In this document: in pieces, positions 24,318 to 32,885 of the stretch
Layout of the letters: the number at the start of each line of letters is the position of its first letter
Position numbering within the stretch: the stretch's first letter is position 1
Assembly: GCF_046244365.1 (NCBI RefSeq)
Contig: NZ_CP176395.1
Location: forward strand, 1,240,001-1,304,000
Direction: 5' to 3'
Source: Paenibacillus_V sp046244365
Lineage (GTDB): Bacteria > Bacillota > Bacilli > Paenibacillales > NBRC-103111
Length of the DNA stretch: 64,000 nt
Position numbers and translations under genes: made by a program
Notes under the pieces: model-generated
The model's database searches: none
What the model saw: only the letters and a program-made list of their open reading frames with translations
Told to the model about the DNA's origin: nothing

Positions 24318-24848
24318 TCAGTTAATGAGAGGCGTAAGCTTCTTTTCCAGTTCGGCAGGCTCCAGGACGTGAAAGACGTCCGTGATTTTGCCGCTACGAT
24401 CCACCAGGAAGCTTGTCGGAATCGACTGGAATCGGTAGGCATCGAGCGCGGCTCCCTCCTGATCGAGCAAGATAGGGAAAGTGAAGCCGTACGTTTTGGC
24501 GAACGCCTCCGCCTCTTTGCGCGTATCCTGACTCGTTACGTTCACCGCATACAAATCGAATTTGCCTTGAAACTTCTCATACAACGCTTGGATATCCGGC
24601 GCTTCGATCTGGCAAGGGATACACCAGGAAGCCCAGAAATTGACCAGCACCGGCTTGTCGCGTTCGCCGCCGACCCGGTATGGTTTACCGTCGAGCGCCG
24701 TCAGCTCGAAAGCGGGCGCGTTAAAGCCCACCTTGGGAGCCGAATCGGCGGGAGCGGCGGCCTTGCGGGACAGCTCGCCCATATGCTGATAGATGGCGGC
24801 GCCGGCGAGAACGGCCACGATGGCGAGCACGATCCAATTTCGTTTCAT
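24318..24848 (-). CDS. TlpA/ResA-type thiol-disulfide oxidoreductase
   Basis: 176 aa, membrane-anchored thioredoxin facing outside. Signal-anchor at residues 5-20, AhpC/TSA-type fold from ~40, active site WASWCIPC (C76, C79), cis-Pro loop SIPTSFLVD. ResA-like proteins keep apo-cytochrome c or other surface proteins reduced. It lies 31 bp downstream of the YVTN lipoprotein gene, in the same operon. That lipoprotein ends in a cysteine (GGSC), which makes it a possible partner; this is inference. Confidence 0.92.
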   Translation of the reverse strand: MKRNWIVLAIVAVLAGAAIYQHMGELSRKAAAPADSAPKVGFNAPAFELTALDGKPYRVGGERDKPVLVNFWASWCIPCQIEAPDIQALYEKFQGKFDLYAVNVTSQDTRKEAEAFAKTYGFTFPILLDQEGAALDAYRFQSIPTSFLVDRSGKITDVFHVLEPAELEKKLTPLIN

Positions 24849-24879
24849 AGGCTTCCCCCTTTCCGTCCGGGCGACGGCA

Positions 24880-25950
24880 TCAGCAGCTTCCGCCGATGCC
24901 CGGCAGCGCCTTGAGCTGGATGCCGTGCGGCGTTTGCCCTACCTTGATCCGCTCGACGGCTTGCTTGGAGGCCGTATCGATGACGGCTATCTGATCCGTG
25001 CCGCTTAGGGTAACGTATGCTTTAGACTGCTGACGGTTGAAGGAAATATGTCTGGCACCTTCGAGTCCGGTCAGCTTCGTTATGACTTTATTGCCTTTCA
25101 GATCGACAAAGCTGACCTCGCTGCTCTCCATGCCGGTGACCACGGCGGTTTGCCCGTCCTCGGTGACGACGACGTCGGTCGCGCCCTTCAGGTCGGCGAT
25201 TTTACCCTGCGGCTTGCCGTCGGCCGTGTTGTAAATTTCGAGCGTTCCGTCGCCTGCGCACGGGACGAAGAGCGTTTTGCCGTCGTCGCTGAGTTTGATG
25301 GCGCGAGGCGTTTTCCCGGTCGGGATCGTCAGCTCGACCTGTTTGGTTTTTACATTGACGACGTATACCTTATTGTTCTCATGATCGCTCACGTACAGCT
25401 TGTCGCCGAACAACACCAAATAATTCGTGTGCGCGCCCGTGCCAAGGTCGATCGTGCCGGCTTCCTTGCCCGCCTTCGTATCGACGAGGTAGACGAATTG
25501 ATCGGCCACTGCAGCTACATAGAGCGTCTTATTGTCGGGCGACAGAGCCATGCCGTGAGGCATCGGACCGACGGGAACCTCTTTCTCGACCTTGAGCGTT
25601 TGCGTGTTAATGATGGAAACGGAACTGCTATTCATATTAGCCGCATACGCTTCGCGCATCGTGCTTGAGAAGATGACGGTGGAAGGCGCTTCCGACAAGG
25701 CGACGCTGCCGACTACTTTGCCGGTAGGGACGTCGATGACGGACAAGCTGTTTGTTTTCTCGCTGGGCACGTAAAATTGAATGTTCGTAAGCTTGCCTGC
25801 ATCCGTTTGAACGGCGCCTGCACCTTCGTTATTTTTGGAGGCTCCGGCGTTCAAGCGCTGGGCGGCTTCTTCTTTCGACTCGAGCGCGCAGCCGCTTGCC
25901 AGCAAGGTGAGGGCAATCGCAAGCGACAATGCTTTCTTACGGTTGATCAT
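24880..25950 (-). CDS. YncE-like YVTN beta-propeller lipoprotein
   Basis: 356 aa. Lipobox LASGC (C21), then seven YVTN-type blades, e.g. KTNSLSVIDVPTGKVVGSVALSEAP, MPHGMALSPDNKTLYVAAVADQFVYLVDTKAGKEAGTI, TPRAIKLSDDGKTLFVPCAGDGTLEIYN and ARHISFNRQQSKAYVTLSGTDQIAVIDTASKQAVERI. Surface-located; these propellers bind ligands or metals or act as scaffolds. Unusual tail: PGIGGSC-stop, ending exactly on a cysteine. In operon with the TlpA-like gene. No enzymatic residues assigned. Confidence 0.85.
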   Translation of the reverse strand: MINRKKALSLAIALTLLASGCALESKEEAAQRLNAGASKNNEGAGAVQTDAGKLTNIQFYVPSEKTNSLSVIDVPTGKVVGSVALSEAPSTVIFSSTMREAYAANMNSSSVSIINTQTLKVEKEVPVGPMPHGMALSPDNKTLYVAAVADQFVYLVDTKAGKEAGTIDLGTGAHTNYLVLFGDKLYVSDHENNKVYVVNVKTKQVELTIPTGKTPRAIKLSDDGKTLFVPCAGDGTLEIYNTADGKPQGKIADLKGATDVVVTEDGQTAVVTGMESSEVSFVDLKGNKVITKLTGLEGARHISFNRQQSKAYVTLSGTDQIAVIDTASKQAVERIKVGQTPHGIQLKALPGIGGSC

Positions 25951-25993
25951 GGCGTATTCTCCTAGGTGGATGACTTTTATTCAAAATAAAACA

Positions 25994-26023
25994 TTGTAAA
26001 ACACTCGGAATAAATGTTATTAT
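25994..26023 (+). promoter_or_regulatory. Promoter of the sulfur-relay operon
   Basis: TTGTAA (25994-25999), 18 bp, TATTAT (26018-26023), 63 bp upstream of the first gene. Confidence 0.6.
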
Positions 26024-26086
26024 ACGGGGCATAAGGTCAAAAAATCAAGTACATCATCGTTCGGCAATAGGGGAGGAGAACTAAAA

Positions 26087-27049
26087 ATGAAGAAGAAATT
26101 AGCGCTAGCCGCACTGACTGTATTGGCCATGGTGGCCGCCGCTTGCGGCAATAAAGGAGAAAGCGCGAATACGAACGCCGCGGCTACCCCGTCGGCTAAA
26201 CCCGAGCAAAGCACTCAGGTTTCCAAGGCTTCCGATACGTACGAGAACGCGCAGCTGCTTGCAGACGTGAAATGGGTGGAAGAGCACGCGAAGGATAGCA
26301 AGGTGAAAATTATCGACGTCCGCGCAAAAGGGTACGAGCAAGGACATATTCCGGGAGCGATCGCCCTTAACTCGGGACTGCTGAAGGATGCCAAGAACAA
26401 TACGATCGTGACCGCGGATAAATTCCAGGAAATCTTCCAAAACCTCGGCGTCAACACGGATACGACTATCGTGCTGTACGATGAAGGCAACTCGCTCAAT
26501 TCCGGACGCGTCTTCTACGGTCTTGAATATTATGGCCACAAGGATAAGGTAAAAGTGCTTAACGGCGGCTATGCGGCTTGGACGGCTGCTTCCAAAGACG
26601 TTTCCACCGAAACGCCGGCTGCGGCGAAAGGAACGTTTACCGCTAAAGCCAATCCCGATCTGGTGACGACGAAGGAACAGATCAAGCAATTGAACCTGCA
26701 GGCTTGCGTGCTGTTAGACGTACGCTCCTCGAAAGAATATACGGGCGAAGATTTGCGCGGCAACCAAAAGGGCGGCCATATCGACAAAGCGGTTAACAAA
26801 GAGTGGAGCGATGCCATCGAGCAAAACAAAGACGGAGTGCCTGTCTTCAAGAATGCCAAAGACTTGCAAGCCGCTTTCAGCAACCTGGGCGTCGACAAGA
26901 ACAAAACCGTCGTCCCTTATTGCCAAACGAACGTGCGCGGCGCGCATACGTATTTGACGCTTCGTTTGCTCGGTTACAAAGACGTGCGTCCTTATGAAGG
27001 CTCCTTTGCGGAGTGGGGCAACGCCAGCGATACGGAAGTCGTGAAATAA
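26087..27049 (+). CDS. Surface sulfurtransferase lipoprotein (two rhodanese domains)
   Basis: 320 aa. Lipobox VAAAC (C20), linker, then two rhodanese modules: VKIIDVRAKGYEQGHIPGAIAL (inactive, with YDEGNS in place of the loop) and VLLDVRSSKEYTGEDLRGNQKGGHI. The catalytic loop is C279-QTNVRG instead of the usual CRxGxR, so the persulfide environment differs. It is the only outward-facing sulfur carrier in the operon and could pass sulfane sulfur towards the YeeE/YedE transporter. First gene of a four-gene sulfur-relay set. SD GGGGAGGAG. Confidence 0.9.
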   Translation: MKKKLALAALTVLAMVAAACGNKGESANTNAAATPSAKPEQSTQVSKASDTYENAQLLADVKWVEEHAKDSKVKIIDVRAKGYEQGHIPGAIALNSGLLKDAKNNTIVTADKFQEIFQNLGVNTDTTIVLYDEGNSLNSGRVFYGLEYYGHKDKVKVLNGGYAAWTAASKDVSTETPAAAKGTFTAKANPDLVTTKEQIKQLNLQACVLLDVRSSKEYTGEDLRGNQKGGHIDKAVNKEWSDAIEQNKDGVPVFKNAKDLQAAFSNLGVDKNKTVVPYCQTNVRGAHTYLTLRLLGYKDVRPYEGSFAEWGNASDTEVVK

Positions 27050-27064
27050 TAGGAGGAACGAACC

Positions 27065-27457
27065 GTGGCAGAACTCATCGAAGGCATTTCGCATCTGGAT
27101 GCTAAGGAACTGCAGGCGATCGTAGCCGATCCTGCGAATCCGGTCGTCGTCATCGACGTTAGAGAGCCGGAGGAATATACGGAGGCTCATATTGCAGGGC
27201 TTCCTCTTATCCCGATGGGCGATATTATCGACATCGTCGACCAGCTGGACAAATCGAAGGAATACGTATTCGTATGCCGCAGCGGCCGGAGAAGCTTTGA
27301 GGTGGCCAAATTTTTCCGCGCTCAAGGCTTCGAACAGGTACATAATTTCAAGGGCGGCATGCTGGATTGGCAGGAGCAAGGGCATGAAATAGCCGCAGGG
27401 GAAGACCATATCATCGAAACATTCAGCCCGGAACAACTGGAAAGGAAGCGGTCCTAA
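27065..27457 (+). CDS. Single-domain rhodanese, 130 aa
   Basis: Cytoplasmic rhodanese with active-site loop CRSGRRS (C71) and the DVREPEEYTEAHIAGLPLIPMGDI motif at residues 31-54. CRSGRRS is close to the PspE/GlpE type. Starts with GTG behind AGGAGG. Its stop overlaps the TusA-like start by one base (TAATG), so sulfur handover between the two proteins is plausible. Confidence 0.93.
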   Translation: MAELIEGISHLDAKELQAIVADPANPVVVIDVREPEEYTEAHIAGLPLIPMGDIIDIVDQLDKSKEYVFVCRSGRRSFEVAKFFRAQGFEQVHNFKGGMLDWQEQGHEIAAGEDHIIETFSPEQLERKRS

Positions 27458-27717
27458 TGAGTTTAACGGAAAAAGAATTGCTGGCCCTGAAGCCGGATCA
27501 TATTGTCGATGCAATCGGAGAGGTTTGCCCGCATACGCTCAATCTTGCGCTGGCCGGACTCAAAAAAGCGCAGCCGGGAGAAATCGTCGTTGAAATTACG
27601 GATCACTCGATTGCGACCAAAACGATTCCCGCAGCCGTCAAAATGAACAACTACGGCGAATTTCTCGGCGTAGCCAAGCATAAGGGCAATTATCATATCT
27701 TCGTTAAAAAACACTAG
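27457..27717 (+). CDS. TusA-like sulfur carrier, 86 aa
   Basis: SirA/TusA/YedF fold. The conserved N-terminal cysteine is C24 in GEVCPHTLNLALAGLKKAQPGE. The usual CPxP motif is altered to CPHT, losing the second proline. Following strands: EIVVEITDHSIATKTIPAAVKMNNYGEFLGVAKHKGNYHIFVKK. YedF/TusA proteins encoded beside YeeE/YedE genes accept sulfur from the transporter. Translationally coupled to the rhodanese gene. Confidence 0.9.
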   Translation: MSLTEKELLALKPDHIVDAIGEVCPHTLNLALAGLKKAQPGEIVVEITDHSIATKTIPAAVKMNNYGEFLGVAKHKGNYHIFVKKH

Positions 27718-27813
27718 AAGCGGTTTTCAAAAAGTCGCCTATGATCACGAAGCATATCGAGAAGAGGCTTCGACATCGAATCTTGCGTTCAACTTCGAAA
27801 ATGACAAGGATGG

Positions 27814-28941
27814 ATGGCTGAAATGGCATTTACAATAGACTTTTTCATAATGGCCGCCGTCTTCGGTTTCCTGTACGGGTTTTTGCTGCAAAAGGCCGAC
27901 TTCTGCTTTACCGCCTCCGTCCGCGACTGGATTAGCGTGAAGGACACGCGAATCATGAACGGCGTGCTCGTGCTGATCGCGACTGCGCTGATCGGCTGGG
28001 GCATTGCGCTTGCAACGGGAATGAAAAGCGCAGCCGACGTATGGACCGTGCCGCTTGGCGGCGCGAATCTGATCGGCGGCATCCTGTTCGGCATCGGCAT
28101 GACGTGGGCGGGCGGCTGCGGCTCCGGTACGTTGTACCGGGCCGGAATGGGCTACATGCAGTTCTGGATCGTACTCGCCGCTGCGCTTGCGGGCAATCTG
28201 TTGTTCGCCTTCCTTTATGATCCGTGGGCGAGAGCTGCCATCGAACCGCTGACGATCGTGGAAGGCGGATATACGCTGTATGACTGGCCGCTGCCTTCGC
28301 TTGTCATCCCTGTGCTTATCGTCGCATTGATGGTAGGCATCGCGGTTTACCGGCACGGCTTCAAGGGCTTCCTGCAAGGAATCAAGGAATCGCTCACAGA
28401 CTGGGAGAAAAATCCGTTCAAACAGTCGCACTGGGACATTCGGTTTGTCGCCTTCCTGATCGGCGTTATTGCGACCGTTCAATTCGTCTTGATGTCGAAC
28501 GTCGGCATTACCGGACCGGAGACGCGAATCGCCGCCGTGGCGATGGCGCAAATTTTCGGCGACGACACCGTGTTCGGCAATACGTATTTGAACGCATTGT
28601 TCGCCGATTTCCCAAGAATCGGGCTCGGTCCGGAAGAGACGCTCGTCATCTTCCTCGTGATCGGCTCCTTTGCGGCATCGATGCTAAGCGGCAGCTTCAA
28701 GCTTCGCAAGCCGCGGTTGTCGAGGCTGCCGGCCGCGATCGGCGGCGGTCTATTGATGGGCGTTTCCTCGCGGATCGCTCCCGGCTGCAACATCGCGAAC
28801 GTGATTACCGGTATCGGCGGTCTGTCCCTTAGCAGCGTCGTCGTGCTGATCGGCATGATCATCGGCATCGTTATCGTCGTCGCATTCGTCTTCAAAATGC
28901 CGCTGATGCTGTTCCAGCGCGAAGAGACGTTCCGCGGTTAA
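27814..28941 (+). CDS. YeeE/YedE-family thiosulfate/sulfur transporter (TsuA-like)
   Basis: 375 aa, about nine or more membrane helices. Three key cysteines of the TsuA relay are recognisable: C31 in QKADFCFTASVRDW, C102 in WAGGCGSGTLYRAG and C325 in RIAPGCNIANVITG. These match the positions by which thiosulfate is passed through the membrane in the family. An ATG three codons later (27823) is an alternative start. Last gene of the sulfur operon; the partner lipoprotein rhodanese and TusA-like carrier give an outside-to-inside sulfur path. Confidence 0.93.
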   Translation: MAEMAFTIDFFIMAAVFGFLYGFLLQKADFCFTASVRDWISVKDTRIMNGVLVLIATALIGWGIALATGMKSAADVWTVPLGGANLIGGILFGIGMTWAGGCGSGTLYRAGMGYMQFWIVLAAALAGNLLFAFLYDPWARAAIEPLTIVEGGYTLYDWPLPSLVIPVLIVALMVGIAVYRHGFKGFLQGIKESLTDWEKNPFKQSHWDIRFVAFLIGVIATVQFVLMSNVGITGPETRIAAVAMAQIFGDDTVFGNTYLNALFADFPRIGLGPEETLVIFLVIGSFAASMLSGSFKLRKPRLSRLPAAIGGGLLMGVSSRIAPGCNIANVITGIGGLSLSSVVVLIGMIIGIVIVVAFVFKMPLMLFQREETFRG

Positions 28942-29041
28942 AGGCGGAAGCCATGCCGGCTATTGCGAAAAATCGTAATAATTCGCCTCCATTCTGTTCA
29001 AACTACCGAAGGGTAAGTTTACCAGAGTGGAGGTTTTTGCC

Positions 29042-29476
29042 GTGGAAACACTTTTTCAGGAACTGAACAGACAGCTTGCGAGTTGGAGCGTCATGTACGT
29101 CAAGCTGCACAATTACCATTGGTACGTGAACGGGCCGCAGTTTTTTACGCTGCATGCGAAATTTCAAGAGCTGTACGAGGAAGCCGCGCTGCATGTCGAC
29201 GAAATCGCCGAGCGGATTTTGGCCTTGCACGGACGTCCGATAGCAACGATGAAGCAGTTTACCGAAACGTCCTCGATCGCGGAAGCGAACGGAAGCGAAA
29301 ACGCCGAGCAAATGGTCGAGGCGATAGCGGGGGATTTCACGACGCTGATCGGGGAACTGAAAAGAGCGATGGCGATCGCCCAGGAGCTCGGCGACGAAAC
29401 GACGTCCGATATGCTGCTGGCCATTCATACGGGGCTCGAGAAGCATGTGTGGATGCTGAGATCGTTCTTGAAATAG
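29042..29476 (+). CDS. dps: Dps-family ferritin-like protein, 144 aa
   Basis: A DNA-protection/iron-storage mini-ferritin forming dodecamers. Ferroxidase ligands with Dps spacing are visible: H26, H38, D53 and E57 in NYHWYVNGPQFFTLHAKFQELYEEAALHVDEIAERI. GTG start at 29042 preceded by GGAGG. The N-terminus is short and not Lys-rich, so DNA binding is uncertain. Monocistronic with a strong terminator. Possible PerR or sigma-B control is not visible. Confidence 0.92.
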   Translation: METLFQELNRQLASWSVMYVKLHNYHWYVNGPQFFTLHAKFQELYEEAALHVDEIAERILALHGRPIATMKQFTETSSIAEANGSENAEQMVEAIAGDFTTLIGELKRAMAIAQELGDETTSDMLLAIHTGLEKHVWMLRSFLK

Positions 29477-29490
29477 GCTTGCGTACGATT

Positions 29491-29533
29491 GAAGAGGATA
29501 GGGGGAGTGATTCCCGCTGTCCTCTTCTTTTTT
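29491..29533 (+). terminator. Terminator of dps
   Basis: GAAGAGGA (29491-29498) / TCCTCTTC (29520-29527) with an inner GGGA/TTCCC pairing, then six T. Confidence 0.93.
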
Positions 29534-29744
29534 ATTGTGAAACTTCTTCAATAATCCCCTGTACAATCGTGACAATTTTATGATCATTACGTAAAACGGC
29601 CCTGATTGTCCGGCTAAAATCTAAACATTTGCCCTCCTCCTGCCGATAGAGTAGCTATAGGTGTGCCCAATCCGATTGTCTCTGTTTTTCCCTGAGGCTC
29701 CGGGATGCAGACAGTTAGCAGAAAAAAACGGAGGAGATCAAGAA

Positions 29745-32378
29745 ATGAATGTCAAGAAAGCAAGACTGACGGCATTATTACTCGTCATTTTTTTGATTGC
29801 TAGCAGCTTTGGCGCGGTGCAGGCAAGCGCGGCAAACGAAATTTCGATGCTGGTGCTGAATAAGAACGAGGTAGCGCTGGAGGTCGGATCCACGGCATCG
29901 CTTACGGCTACGGCCGTTTTTGTAAACGGAGCGACGGAGAACGTCACGCTCAAGACGGACTGGAGCACGGGCGACGCTGAGAAAGCTTCCGTCTATGCCG
30001 GCGTCATTACGGCTAAGAAAGAGGGCAAAGTCGTCATTACCGCGACGTATATGGAAAAGCCCGTGATCGTTACCGTCACGATCAGCAAAAATGTGCGCTC
30101 GCTCGTAAAGGACAAGCAGTCCCTTAACTTGCGTAAAGGCCAGCCGGAGCAAATCGGGCTGACCGCTTATTACGGCGACAATACGGAAGAAGACGTCACG
30201 AAGAAAGCGACGTGGAGCATCGACAACGGTTCTGTAGCTACCGTATTTGACGGTATGGTAAAGGGCCTTGAGTCCGGTACGGCCACGATAACGGCTAAAT
30301 ATAACAGCCAAACCGTAACGATCCCGGTCAGCGTGGAAATCGCCAAGCGGGTCGATCTGAATCAATCCGCCGTTTCGCTGCTGCTCAAGGATCCGCATAA
30401 AGTCACGTTGAAGGCGACTTATCCGGACGGCACGGACAAAGAAGTGACGGATATCGCGCTCTGGGAGTCGGATAACCCTGAGGTGGCCGACGTCATCAAG
30501 GGCGAAATAACCGGGTACAGCGCGGGACAGGCAAAGATTACCGGTACCTACGGAACGAAGTCGGCGACGATTGTGGTCGACGTTGACAAAGCGCTTAAGC
30601 TGGAGCTGGACAAGCAGAACGTGCTTATGAAGATCAAAACCAATCCGACCGAGCAGCTGAAGCTGACGGCTACCTTCGCCGGCAGCGGCGAAGAAGAGAA
30701 TGAAAGCACGGACATTACCGAACGCGCCGAATGGACTTCGAGCAACGAAAGCGCGGTAAGCGTCGTGAAAGGAAAGCTGATCGCGAACGGCAGCGGCCAA
30801 GCGACCATTACGGCAAAGTACGGAGAGAAAACGGTGACGACGCAGGTTGACGTCGATGTGCCGAGAAGACTGGAAGCGGATAGCGAAACCCGTTATTTGC
30901 AGATCAATCAGCCGGAGAGCAGCACCCTTCCTACGGACAGCATCATCCTGACGGCGACCTATGCGGACGGCTCGAAGGAAAATGTTTCGGCTATCGCCGA
31001 GTGGTCGTCGGACAATGAAGCTATCGCGGACGTATCCAAAGGCGTAGTAAAAACCTACAAAGCCGGCGAAGCGAACGTTACGGCCAAATACGGCGGCAAA
31101 ACCGTGAAGGTGAAGCTGCTCGTCGACGTCCCGACCCGGATTACGCCGAATACGAAGACAGTCAACTTCCAGATCGGAAGCTCGGAGCAAATTGTACTGA
31201 AGGCGCTCTACACGAATGCGTCCGACGTTGACGTTACGAGCAAGGCGGAATGGACGACAAGCGCTCCTGAAATTGCGGAGGTCCGCAATGGCCAGATTAC
31301 GGGTATCGGTACCGGTACCGCGACGATCACAGCCAAATACGGCACAAGAACCGCAACCGTTCAAGTATCCGTCGGCGTTCTGAAAAGCTTGACTACGACA
31401 AGCGAGCTTACGCTGCCGCTGAACAAGGGCGACAAGCGAAACATCGATTTGAAAGCGACTTATACGGACGGCACGACCTCCGATGTTGTGGCGGAAGCGG
31501 TATGGGCAAGCTCGAACGAAAAAGCGGCGACAGTCGATCAAGGCGCTATTACGGCCGTTGCGGCGGGTGAGGCTTCCGTTACCGCAACGTATGGCGGCAA
31601 AACGGTTACCTTGAACGTCAAAGTGGATATGGCCGATAAGCTGAAAGCAAGCTCCACCCTGCTCCTGTTCGATCTGGGAGAGACGAAGTCCGTCGTTCTG
31701 ACGGCGACGGATTCCAAGGGCAAAGAAGTGAATGTGACCAAGGATGCGGAATGGAAATCGGCCAACGAGGCGATTGCCGAGGTAACCGAAGGCGTGATTA
31801 CGCCGATATCCAGAGGGAAGACGACCGTTACGGCTAAATACGGCGGCAAGACGGTTACGATTACCTTGGAGATCGGTATCGTCCAATCGCTGACCGTCGA
31901 CAAAAAGTTTATCGTGACGAAAACAGGAGAAACGGTTCAGCTTCAGCTTTCGGCTGAACTGACCGACGGCAGCAAGAAGGATGTAACCGATGAGGCCGTA
32001 TGGAAATCCAGCTCCTACAAGATAGCGGATGTTACGAACGGCATGGTGACGGCGATGGCTTCGGGCACGGCCAACATCTCCGCTACTTACGGAGGAAAGA
32101 CGATTACGGTACCGGTTGAAATCAACAAGCTTAAGTATTTCAAAACGGACAAGATTCTCGTTCAAATGACGACCGGCGGTCAAGAAAACGTGAAAGTAAC
32201 CGCTACGTTCGAAGACCAGTCCGATCTGGATGTGACGATTCCGTCCTTGTGGACGACGTCCAATATTCGGGTAGCCGATGTCAAGGACGGCGTCATTAAA
32301 GCGATCGGCAAAGGAAAAGCGACGATTACGGTGACATACGGCAAAATGAAAGCGACCGTGTATGTGACGGTAAACTAA
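29745..32378 (+). CDS. Secreted protein with ten bacterial Ig-like (Big_2) repeats
   Basis: 877 aa. Signal peptide with AXA-type cleavage near residue 28 (AVQASAANE). The rest is ten tandem ~83-residue repeats ending in the Big_2 signature, e.g. ADVSKGVVKTYKAGEANVTAKYGGKTVKVKLLVDV. There is no SLH domain, LPXTG, membrane anchor or catalytic domain, so it is probably released, wall-associated by charge, or bound to another surface protein. The ATG at 29745 has CGGAGGAG. Sole gene of its unit, ending at hairpins 32384-32440. The antisense strand is open for 801 codons because of the repeat composition. Confidence 0.92.
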   Translation: MNVKKARLTALLLVIFLIASSFGAVQASAANEISMLVLNKNEVALEVGSTASLTATAVFVNGATENVTLKTDWSTGDAEKASVYAGVITAKKEGKVVITATYMEKPVIVTVTISKNVRSLVKDKQSLNLRKGQPEQIGLTAYYGDNTEEDVTKKATWSIDNGSVATVFDGMVKGLESGTATITAKYNSQTVTIPVSVEIAKRVDLNQSAVSLLLKDPHKVTLKATYPDGTDKEVTDIALWESDNPEVADVIKGEITGYSAGQAKITGTYGTKSATIVVDVDKALKLELDKQNVLMKIKTNPTEQLKLTATFAGSGEEENESTDITERAEWTSSNESAVSVVKGKLIANGSGQATITAKYGEKTVTTQVDVDVPRRLEADSETRYLQINQPESSTLPTDSIILTATYADGSKENVSAIAEWSSDNEAIADVSKGVVKTYKAGEANVTAKYGGKTVKVKLLVDVPTRITPNTKTVNFQIGSSEQIVLKALYTNASDVDVTSKAEWTTSAPEIAEVRNGQITGIGTGTATITAKYGTRTATVQVSVGVLKSLTTTSELTLPLNKGDKRNIDLKATYTDGTTSDVVAEAVWASSNEKAATVDQGAITAVAAGEASVTATYGGKTVTLNVKVDMADKLKASSTLLLFDLGETKSVVLTATDSKGKEVNVTKDAEWKSANEAIAEVTEGVITPISRGKTTVTAKYGGKTVTITLEIGIVQSLTVDKKFIVTKTGETVQLQLSAELTDGSKKDVTDEAVWKSSSYKIADVTNGMVTAMASGTANISATYGGKTITVPVEINKLKYFKTDKILVQMTTGGQENVKVTATFEDQSDLDVTIPSLWTTSNIRVADVKDGVIKAIGKGKATITVTYGKMKATVYVTVN

Positions 32379-32383
32379 TAAAC

Positions 32384-32440
32384 GCAGCGTGTGTACGCTG
32401 CGGAACGATAAACCCTCCGGAGCAGGAAGCTACGGAGGGT
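32384..32440 (+). terminator. Two hairpins after the Ig-like gene
   Basis: GCAGCG (32384-32389) / CGCTGC (32396-32401), then ACCCTCCG (32412-32419) / CGGAGGGT (32433-32440) followed by ATTATTTT. Confidence 0.8.
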
Positions 32441-32885
32441 ATTATTTTATATGAAAGTGCATCGCGAGCGCATTCGGAACGCATCGATTTACGAGGACCG
32501 CGAAATATCTTATTCGACGGAAGGCGGCCCCACTTCTCTTAATGGAAGCGGTGATCATTCTTCGTTAGTAAGCGTGCGGCTATGCAAACATCGGCAGCTG
32601 TCTTCCCTTAATGACTACGCGTTAAATGGTTGAGCCAGTCGTGAACATGATGTTGTACGGAATACAATATTTTGGACCGTGCGGAGTCCTTTTCCTTACC
32701 AATGCTGCATTTTTTACAACAAAATAGCTCAAAAAAGCTGAAAACGACTTCGCAGCGCTCGATTTGTTGTATTTTCTGCAACATGCAGCCTTTTATCAAT
32801 CGGAATGATGAAAAATGCTGCATGTCATGCAGCATTTCATTAATATCACATCCCGAGCTGCGGGAAGAAGCGGGATAGCGGTTAG
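32441..32885. other. Gene-free region with fnr terminator
   Basis: About 445 bp rich in poly-T/A stretches and repeated TGCTGCA/TGCAGCA words. Short open frames show no family features. A perfect hairpin AAATGCTGCAT (32813-32823) / ATGCAGCATTT (32827-32837), with five T on the minus strand, terminates fnr. Confidence 0.65.

Noticed and set aside
24871..24882. Selenocysteine at the TGA after GGSC
   Set aside because: Downstream sequence lacks protein-like continuation and no SECIS-like stem was evident; TGA is taken as a normal stop.
29778..32183. 801-codon open frame on the minus strand
   Set aside because: Antisense to the Ig-like repeat gene. It is rich in Arg/Arg-like codons, shows no domain and arises from the biased third positions of the repeats.
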